NCBI RefSeq assembly: GCF_007954355.1
Contig: NZ_VOLR01000007.1
Location: 62,001 to 126,000, forward strand
Reading direction: 5' to 3'
Length of the DNA: 64,000 nucleotides
DNA from: Colwellia hornerae
GTDB lineage: Bacteria > Pseudomonadota > Gammaproteobacteria > Enterobacterales > Alteromonadaceae
Shown here: positions 58,006 through 64,000 of the stretch, piece after piece
How the letters are laid out: each line of letters opens with the position of its first letter
How positions within the stretch are numbered: position 1 is the first letter of the stretch
Notes under the pieces: generated by a model
Told to the model about the DNA's origin: nothing
Seen by the model: only the letters and a program-made list of their open reading frames with translations
Databases searched by the model: none
Translations under genes and position numbers: made by a program

Positions 58006-60777
58006 ATGAACAAAAAATCAATGCATAGTGCCAAGAAAATCAAGCTAAATAAACAGAATAATTGTTTACGATTAAGTGGCTTAGCACTGGCGATAATAAC
58101 AAGCTTAGCAGCGACATCAGCAGTAGCAGAGCAAACATTAGCAGTAGCAGAGCAAACATTAGCAGTAGCAGGGCAAACATTAGCAGTAGCAGAGCAAACA
58201 TCAGCAGAAGATGAAGCTATTGAAGAAGTGGTTGTTAAGGTCAGTCGATTAAAAGGTACGGCGAGCGCTATTATTGAAGAGCGTCGCAACCAAGCCTTTA
58301 TCGCCGATATTTTAGGTGCAGAGCAAATTTCACGCACCGGTGACAGCGATGCCGCTGCCGCATTACGACGTGTTACTGGTGTAACCTTAGTCGATGGTAA
58401 ATTTATTTATGTCCGTGGTTTAGGTGAACGTTACTCAAGCACACAGTTAAATGGTGCCGCTGTACCCAGCCCAGATCCGACCCGCAGTGTTATACCTCTG
58501 GATTTATTTCCAGCGTCAATTATCGAGTCTTTATCGGTACAAAAATCTTACTCACCTTCAATGCCGGCGCATTTTGGTGGCGGTAATGTTGATATCCGTT
58601 TAAAAAGTATTCCAACAGATTTCCTTTTTAATATCTCTGGCAATTTAGGCGGTAATAGCGAAAATTTTGACGATGGCTACAGCTACAAGGGGGGCAGTGA
58701 TGACTGGCGCGGCCAAGATGACGGCACTCGCGCAGCACCCAAAACATTACAAAAATTATGGAAAAATCACAGTCCATTAAAAAACCTTAGTCAAGATGAA
58801 AACCGTGCCATAGCGGCGCAGCTTAATCGTGATTACGATCCGGTTAGAGAAAATATTGCCCCAGATTTTGGTGTTGATGTTGCGCTCGGTGATAAATTTG
58901 AACAGGGTAAATATCGCTGGGGTTATCTAACCTCGTTATCTTATGACAATGAATGGCAAGTGAGCGAATTATACGAAGGTCAAGATTTTCGCAATAATAC
59001 TGACGATTCATGGAGTTTAGTGCGAGGTTTTGACCAAGTTACTTCAACAGAGCATTCGGTAAAATGGTCAGGTCTGCTGAACTTAGGTGTAGAATATGAC
59101 CGAGATCATCGTCTTGATTACAGTTTCATTGTGCTACGTGATACCGCCGACGAAATAAAAGACAAACTGGGTAATACTAACAATGTTTTACTCAGTGATG
59201 GTTTGCGCATTCGAGACAGTGATGTTAGCTACGAAGAGCGTGAAATGATCGCTAATCAGGTTCGTGGTACGCACAACTTACCATGGCTGTGGAATATAGG
59301 TTTTGATTGGAAATATTCAGACGCTCGTTCAAGTCGCTACGCCCCTGGTAATGTTTCTACGCGCTACATACTCAGCGATGAAAACGAAGATGGTACTTTC
59401 GATCTTACTAATGAGAGTAGCTTACGTAACGCTTCAACCGCTAGCCGTTATTCTTTTCAGGACTTGGAAGATAAAGTAGAAAACAGCGGTTTCAACCTAT
59501 CTTTACCCATCACTTTTTCGCAATCAGAAATAGAGCTTAAGTTCGGTGGTGACTTTATTGAAAAAACCCGTGACGCTTTTTCCAGACGTATCGATGTTAA
59601 TACTTTAGCCTTTGAAGAATTGAGTCTTAGTGGTGACAGAATGAATGATATTTTAACAGACGATATTATTCTCAATCAGCCATTACAAGGCAGTGAAACG
59701 GTTATACGAGACACCTCAGTAATGGGCGATGACTATTATTCAGCACAAATGACCGATGCTTACTATGTTGAGGCAGATTGGTTTATTGACAATACTTGGC
59801 GTATCAGTGGTGGTTTTCGCTGGGAAGATTACCGTCAAGTCGTCGCACCTTTAGATCCGGCAACCGGTCGTTTTGATTTGCCACCACAACCAACAGAAGA
59901 AGATTTATCGAAATTAGCCTTTCAAGAAGATGATATATACTCGGCGTTAGCGCTTACTTACCTAATGAGTGAAGCTGTTCAATTTCGTTTATCTTATGGT
60001 GAAACCACAATACGCCCAGATATTCGCGAGGTTGCTCCATCAACATACCTTGACCCGCTAACTGGATATCCTATTCGAGGCACTGCAGGTATAGAAACTA
60101 CCGATATTAAAAACTACGATCTACGTTGGGAATGGTACTTAGATACGGGAGAAAACTTGTCAGTAGGCTTATTCTACAAAGATATGATAAATCCGATTGA
60201 ATCAGTACAATCACCAGGCCAAGATGGCCCTCCGCTTATCGTTATTGCTAATGCCGACGACGGTGAAGTTTATGGTATTGAGTTAGAGTTTATGAAAGAT
60301 TTTGCCTTTTTGGGTGATTTTGCTGGCATGAATGGTAACGACTTTTTCTTGTCAGGTAACATTACCTTAAGTGACTCTGAAATAAACATCAACACGCAAC
60401 GCGTTGTTGAGCAAACAGGGGTTTCTGCCGCGATTACGAATCCGACGCGTCGAATGACTGGTCACTCGCAATATGTGGTTAATCTCAACTTAGGTTATGA
60501 TGCGCCCAACGGAAATCATTCAGTGACACTGGCTTATAATGTCTTTGGTGAACGCATTATTATTCCGGGTATCGAAGGGCAAGATGACAAGTATGAGCAA
60601 CCTTTTCATTCACTTGATATGGTTTATACCTACTACCCAACATACGCAACAACTTTAAAGTTTAAAGTGCAAAATTTGCTTGATGAGAGTAAAGAAATAG
60701 CATTTTCAGAGACGCTATTTCGCAGTGAAACCAAAGGCATTGCTTTCGATGTTTCCTTTAAGTGGGATTTTGATTAG
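58006..60777 (+). CDS. TonB-dependent outer-membrane receptor
   Basis: 923 residues. Signal peptide about 1-42, followed by four 7-residue repeats (AVAEQTL) that each recreate an AxA cleavage site, then a TonB-box-like EEVVVKV and a plug domain (about 75-200; GVTLVDGKFIYVRGLGERYSSTQLNGAAVPSPDP, VDIRLKSIP). A 22-strand barrel follows and ends in the aromatic VSFKWDFD. Specificity is unknown; the adjacent beta-helix lipoprotein and Pho-box-like sites point to a phosphorus-containing or scarce substrate. A terminator follows. Confidence 0.93.
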   Translation: MNKKSMHSAKKIKLNKQNNCLRLSGLALAIITSLAATSAVAEQTLAVAEQTLAVAGQTLAVAEQTSAEDEAIEEVVVKVSRLKGTASAIIEERRNQAFIADILGAEQISRTGDSDAAAALRRVTGVTLVDGKFIYVRGLGERYSSTQLNGAAVPSPDPTRSVIPLDLFPASIIESLSVQKSYSPSMPAHFGGGNVDIRLKSIPTDFLFNISGNLGGNSENFDDGYSYKGGSDDWRGQDDGTRAAPKTLQKLWKNHSPLKNLSQDENRAIAAQLNRDYDPVRENIAPDFGVDVALGDKFEQGKYRWGYLTSLSYDNEWQVSELYEGQDFRNNTDDSWSLVRGFDQVTSTEHSVKWSGLLNLGVEYDRDHRLDYSFIVLRDTADEIKDKLGNTNNVLLSDGLRIRDSDVSYEEREMIANQVRGTHNLPWLWNIGFDWKYSDARSSRYAPGNVSTRYILSDENEDGTFDLTNESSLRNASTASRYSFQDLEDKVENSGFNLSLPITFSQSEIELKFGGDFIEKTRDAFSRRIDVNTLAFEELSLSGDRMNDILTDDIILNQPLQGSETVIRDTSVMGDDYYSAQMTDAYYVEADWFIDNTWRISGGFRWEDYRQVVAPLDPATGRFDLPPQPTEEDLSKLAFQEDDIYSALALTYLMSEAVQFRLSYGETTIRPDIREVAPSTYLDPLTGYPIRGTAGIETTDIKNYDLRWEWYLDTGENLSVGLFYKDMINPIESVQSPGQDGPPLIVIANADDGEVYGIELEFMKDFAFLGDFAGMNGNDFFLSGNITLSDSEININTQRVVEQTGVSAAITNPTRRMTGHSQYVVNLNLGYDAPNGNHSVTLAYNVFGERIIIPGIEGQDDKYEQPFHSLDMVYTYYPTYATTLKFKVQNLLDESKEIAFSETLFRSETKGIAFDVSFKWDFD
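58120..58203 (+). repeat. Four in-frame 21-bp repeats at the receptor signal-peptide junction
   Basis: Units of GCAGTAGCAGAGCAAACATTA start at 58120, 58141, 58162 and 58183; unit 3 has one change (GGG) and unit 4 ends CATCA. The 7-codon period leaves the frame intact, so slippage changes only the length of the AVAEQTL tract. Confidence 0.95.
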
Positions 60778-60825
60778 CTAGTTGGGTTATGGCTGGCGTT
60801 TAACAAGGTTGTAAATAGATGAACT

Positions 60826-60870
60826 AAGACCACACAATATGATTATTAGTCATTGGTGTGGTCTTTTTAT
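60826..60870 (+). terminator. Terminator after the TonB-dependent receptor
   Basis: AAGACCACAC / GTGTGGTCTT, 10-bp stem with a 20-nt loop that may pair further, followed by TTTATTTTTAT. Confidence 0.85.
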
Positions 60871-60948
60871 TTTTATCATAATAACGGCGATAAAATTTAA
60901 CTTTTTCAGAAATATTGATTACTTAGCCGTTTTTGCTTGATAGGTTCT

Positions 60949-61311
60949 TTAACCTGATCTTTTTTTAGCCAGGGCGCCTAAGGCTGGTGAAGCGAGTGTT
61001 AATTCATCAACTAATTCGCCTAGTATTTTTCTTGGCAATTTTTTGATAATCATTTCACCGACATCATTAGCATTACTTGCTGCAGCAAAAAATAATATAT
61101 TTTTACCGTTACAGGTTATTTCATCAAAAATAGAGCGTATTTTTATACGTTGTGATTTTAATAAAGAGCGGAATCGTCTCTTATCGTCAGCGGCGACGTA
61201 TTCACAAATGTTTTGAGCCATATTATAGGCGCTTGCCTTAGGTGAGTATAATTGTGTTATTGAAAGTAATATTATTATTGAGGTGATACCTACTGCGTTA
61301 TATCTCATCAT
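60949..61311 (-). CDS. DUF3718-like small secreted protein
   Basis: 120 residues. Signal peptide about 1-28 (cleavage near ASAYN). NICEYVAADDKRRFRSLLKSQRIKIRSIFDEITCNGKNILFFAAASNANDVGEMIIKKLP matches the DUF3718 pattern of marine gammaproteobacteria, with two conserved Cys likely to pair in the periplasm. Function unknown. It stands alone, facing the receptor terminator. Confidence 0.65.
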   Translation of the reverse strand: MMRYNAVGITSIIILLSITQLYSPKASAYNMAQNICEYVAADDKRRFRSLLKSQRIKIRSIFDEITCNGKNILFFAAASNANDVGEMIIKKLPRKILGELVDELTLASPALGALAKKRSG

Positions 61312-61789
61312 TCATTTATTCCTCAAATGCGTCATTCACTAATTTCACTCGGTATGTCTAAGTGTAGCTATTAATTTTTTTATTTCATTATGATCTTTTT
61401 ATTTTGTTAAGTTATGAAAGAGAGTTGAATTTTTTTTCCTTGGCTTGTAACTCTAAAGACGAAGCCATCCCCAGTTTAGAAGGCTTTTTTTTAGGTGTTC
61501 TATGCGGAAAATAAAGGCTTGGCTGCGGCTAAAAAATAATAGGATTTTCGCCTTTTTAAACATCTAAAAGGAAAAATGACTAAGGTCCGAGTGCAATTAT
61601 TTTGTCTGCAAATATTGTTAAGTAAATAACACTTTTTAAATTAGAATAATATTCTTTAGTATTCAGTCTCAAATGCTTGCTTTTTGCTCTGAATGGCCAA
61701 TTGTCTTGGTAAAATATAGGAATAGATCAGTTAAATGTGTTAATTTTGTAAAATAATTATATTTAATAATAAGCGTTGAAAATGACATT
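61312..61789. other. Intergenic stretch, no gene seen
   Basis: AT-rich spacer between two divergent genes. A weak hairpin AAGCC...GGCTT followed by T8 (about 61464-61494) could be an orphan terminator. No ORF with coding character. Confidence 0.4.
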
Positions 61790-62143
61790 ATGGTAAGAGT
61801 TTTTAATTACAAAATAATTTCTGTTTTAATGATTCTTAGTTCCTTTGCTAGTCAAGCAAGCAATACAAAAATTCTAGTTGTTGATGTCGATAAAAAACCA
61901 CTGGCTAATATAGTCGTTTTTGCTGAGCCAGAAATAAAATCTACCGCGGCAAAGAGTGCTTTATCGGTTCCTTATGCTGCTATTATGGATCAAGTAAATC
62001 GACAGTTTTCCCCTCACATTCTAGTCGTTAATAAAAATACTAATATTGATTTTCCCAATTCAGATAGAATAAAACATCATGTTTATTCTTTTTCACCTGC
62101 GAAAACCTTTGAAATACAATTATATCGTGAGAAGGAATTATAA
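61790..62143 (+). pseudogene. Truncated cupredoxin-like (methylamine-utilisation-type) secreted protein
   Basis: 117 residues. Signal peptide about 1-24, then KILVVDVDKKPLANIVVFAEPE and FPNSDRIKHHVYSFSPAKTFEIQLYRE, which match the cupredoxin-like proteins annotated as methylamine utilisation proteins. Intact members are about 210-230 residues and continue past this point; here the frame stops after REKEL. A transposase fragment follows 30 nt later, so an insertion and later decay probably removed the 3' half. The signal peptide and upstream region look normal. Confidence 0.6.
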
Positions 62144-62149
62144 TTAACA

Positions 62150-62402
62150 AGGACAGTCGCTTATAATTGAAATGACAGGTCGCTGTATTAGAGAGGATAA
62201 ATCAGGATATATTGAACAAAATCAACCTGCACTGCTTAGCCGTTTTAATATTAATCCTGAAAACTGGCTAACGCTAACAAAAGATTTTAGAAGGCTGTTT
62301 CATGGTGCAGTAGGTCATAGTGGTGCTTTAGCTGATTACTGTGAGCATAAAGGATTAAAACGGCGAACTAACCTAAGTTGTTGCAATAAACTGCTGGCGT
62401 AA
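62150..62402 (+). pseudogene. C-terminal fragment of a Y1/REP-associated (RAYT-like) transposase
   Basis: 76 residues from the first ATG (62172); the similarity begins a little earlier. MTGRCIREDKSGYI, PALLSRFNINPENWLTLTKDFRRLFHGAVGHSG and the end (CCNKLLA) match the C-terminal part of the ~320-residue transposase-like proteins common in Shewanella and Alteromonas. The N-terminal HUH/Y1 catalytic domain is missing, so it cannot be active. It sits directly after the truncated cupredoxin gene. Confidence 0.6.
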
Positions 62403-62673
62403 TAACTTAATACTCTACATATTTTATAACAATACATCAATTTTGATGTATTAAGCATGCCTAAAAAACAGTATTTCTCTATTGATTTGAACATTTAGCA
62501 AATATTATTTCAATTCAAAATTTATTAGCACTCATTGAGCATGTTTTGAGTGAAAATTTAGCTTGTGTTACTTTTTTGTTTTAGGGGATTTATAAGAGAG
62601 TGTCCTCATTAATTTAATAAGTCCACTTTCATATCCAAATTGCTCGTTAGACAGGATGATTTTAAACGATGTA

Positions 62674-63753
62674 TTAGGTCGGCTTACGCTTTACCCATAA
62701 ATAAATACCAGATAAAATAAAAAAGCACGGCATTAAGCTAATGAGTAACCAGAGTACTTTAACTGGCCATCCGATAAATTCACCAATGTGAAATTTATAC
62801 TTAAAGTTCCAAACTTGTGTCGCAACAGAGGTTTCACTGGCATCGAAGCTACTCAGTAATTCCCCCGTGTACGGATTTGCCCAGCTCCAGCTAGAAGCGT
62901 GGCTTTCATTTGGCATTTCAATGCGTAACGCTAATGGGGTACCGGCATTGCTGGGTAGGTATATTCGAAACACTTTTCCATCAGCTAGGGCTGCCTTTGC
63001 AACATTATAAGCCTTATCTAGTTGAGGGGCTTTATTTGAGAATAATTGATGTTGATAGTTATGTTGTTGGATTTTACTAAAACTAAGCGATTCAATTATT
63101 TGTTTAGTCGCATCTTGCCAAAAAAAAGCAATACCCGAAAAAGAAATCAATATCAGTGGAAAACAAAATATCACACCGATAGTACCGTGCAATTGAGTAA
63201 AACGTATTTTATTTTTTGCTTTCCACCTAACGTTAAGACGCTTTAACCTATGTTTAGGTTTTACCCATAATGTGAATCCAATAATTAATTCAATGATAAA
63301 GACCAAACTAGCAATCGACACCCACAACTGCATAGGTTTTTCATTGGTATCGTTTGTATAGAGTAACCAACGGTGCCAAGACATGGTAAAACCATAAAAA
63401 GTATCTGAAAACTCATATGCTAGTAATATTTCAGCTGTGTAAGGGTTAATACTCAGGTAATGTTTATTCTCAAGCCTAACTTGCCATGCAATTTGTCTAT
63501 TTTCTTCTGGTTGAATAAATTGTATTTTTTGCACTGTTTGTTGTTCAATCTTTGCAGTAAGCTCAGATAATGTGAGTAAGTGCTGTTTTTTGTTGCTGTG
63601 ATTATCTCCAAGTAACCAATACTGAGGATTAATGATTGTTTGTATCTCTTTGGCATAAATTAACAATGCACCGGTGATACTCAGGTTAATCAAAAATAAA
63701 CCGCTAGCGAGTGCCAATATTAAATGAATCCGCCTCAGAATAAGTTTTAACAA
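62674..63753 (-). CDS. PepSY-associated transmembrane protein
   Basis: 359 residues of the PepSY_TM (PiuB-like) family. TM helices about 10-30, 140-160, 190-212 and 332-352, with a periplasmic PepSY-type domain between the first two (about 35-135) and a second after TM3. HLILALASGLFLINLSITGALL and GTIGVIFCFPLILISFSGIAFFW are characteristic. Members are linked to siderophore or heme receptors and may reduce or release ferric ligands. A TonB receptor gene ends just upstream on the same strand, so they probably form one operon. Confidence 0.88.
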   Translation of the reverse strand: MLKLILRRIHLILALASGLFLINLSITGALLIYAKEIQTIINPQYWLLGDNHSNKKQHLLTLSELTAKIEQQTVQKIQFIQPEENRQIAWQVRLENKHYLSINPYTAEILLAYEFSDTFYGFTMSWHRWLLYTNDTNEKPMQLWVSIASLVFIIELIIGFTLWVKPKHRLKRLNVRWKAKNKIRFTQLHGTIGVIFCFPLILISFSGIAFFWQDATKQIIESLSFSKIQQHNYQHQLFSNKAPQLDKAYNVAKAALADGKVFRIYLPSNAGTPLALRIEMPNESHASSWSWANPYTGELLSSFDASETSVATQVWNFKYKFHIGEFIGWPVKVLWLLISLMPCFFILSGIYLWVKRKPT

Positions 63754-63790
63754 GATAATACTCTCAATTTTAGACCCTTAACCTAATATA

Positions 63791-63822
63791 AAAAACAAAG
63801 CCACGAAGGTGGCCTTGTTTTT
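63791..63822 (-). terminator. Hairpin between the receptor and PepSY genes
   Basis: GCCAC-GAA-GGTGGC core flanked by AAAACAA / TTGTTTT; symmetric T runs. It may attenuate transcription between the two minus-strand genes. Confidence 0.7.
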
Positions 63823-63842
63823 AGTCCTACTGATAAAACTGT

Positions 63843-64000
63843 TTAGAATTGGTAGTCAACACCCATGTTAACGGTCGTTCCTAAGCCTTTTACGTTGTAA
63901 CCGCTATAGGTATACGCTTGAGATTTCGCAGGATAGTAATCTTGGTTAAACAAGTTTTCAATGCCAATAAAGGCAGTCCAATCTTGGTTAAAACTATAGT
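63843..64000 (-). CDS. TonB-dependent receptor, C-terminal end (runs off window)
   Basis: The minus-strand frame ends with WTAFIGIENLFNQDYYPAKS, then SGYNVKGLGTTVNMGVDYQF and a stop at 63843-63845. The IENLFNQ motif and the C-terminal aromatic Phe are typical of the last barrel strands of siderophore-type receptors. The start and plug are beyond the right edge. With the PepSY protein it suggests iron acquisition. Confidence 0.85.
   Translation of the reverse strand, partial: YSFNQDWTAFIGIENLFNQDYYPAKSQAYTYSGYNVKGLGTTVNMGVDYQF

Overview
The window is AT-rich chromosomal DNA from a marine gammaproteobacterium, most likely a Colwellia-like member of the Alteromonadales. The evidence is family content and gene order: fur/fldA/ybfE/ybfF/seqA/pgm, ruvCAB-ybgC-tolQRAB-pal-cpoB followed by tRNA-Lys and nadA, cmoAB, bkdA1A2B, and several TonB-dependent receptor and GGDEF genes. 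I see no prophage, plasmid, CRISPR array or recognised defence island. All family names are read from the sequence and from memory; no database search was run.

Layout. 1-3.7 kb: the start of an EptA-type lipid A phosphoethanolamine transferase, a DUF3108 protein and a PmrAB-like two-component system, with PmrA-box-like direct repeats in both control regions. 3.8-5.2 kb: a small secreted protein, an HPF/RaiA-like ribosome-associated protein and a CBS-pair protein. 5.8-8.7 kb: a sensory beta-propeller diguanylate cyclase. 9.2-11.8 kb: two long GGA-rich RNAs of the CsrB/RsmZ type on the + strand, each with a GacA/UvrY-type box about 175 nt upstream and a rho-independent terminator. They flank a minus-strand membrane-protein gene. 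11.9-18.9 kb: housekeeping genes (fur, DUF4442, fldA, ybfE, DUF2788, ybfF, seqA, pgm, astE). 19.1-22.9 kb: branched-chain 2-oxoacid dehydrogenase E1alpha/E1beta/E2. 23-34.4 kb: an unknown membrane-anchored protein, a Ser/Thr kinase-like protein with a VOC protein, dGTPase, cmoBA, a triple-SBP diguanylate cyclase and aspS. 34.4-34.95 kb: a hairpin-rich tandem repeat array. 35.1-43.2 kb: ruvCAB and the Tol-Pal operon. 43.4-44.4 kb: five identical tRNA-Lys(UUU) genes alternating with three decayed 3' halves. 44.6-46 kb: nadA and tRNA-Ser(GGA). 46.3-52.3 kb: an ECF sigma/anti-sigma pair followed by a DUF4331/Ig-like lipoprotein/TPR/HupE-like gene set of unknown role. 52.5-60.8 kb: katG, then a duplicated beta-helix lipoprotein and a TonB-dependent receptor with Pho-box-like sites upstream. 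60.9-64 kb: a DUF3718 protein, a truncated cupredoxin-like gene followed by a RAYT transposase fragment, a PepSY membrane protein and the end of another TonB-dependent receptor.

How the parts connect. The two Csr-type RNAs would titrate CsrA and so set global expression of motility, biofilm and c-di-GMP genes; two diguanylate cyclases lie in the same window. PmrAB-like regulation of eptA and the Tol-Pal operon concern the envelope. The ECF/DUF4331/HupE cluster is the most coherent group with no known function. The best targets for a second look are the paired Csr sponge RNAs (one enlarged by a 69-bp tandem repeat), the hairpin array at 34.4 kb, the ECF-linked cluster, and an unassigned minus-strand terminator after ruvB.
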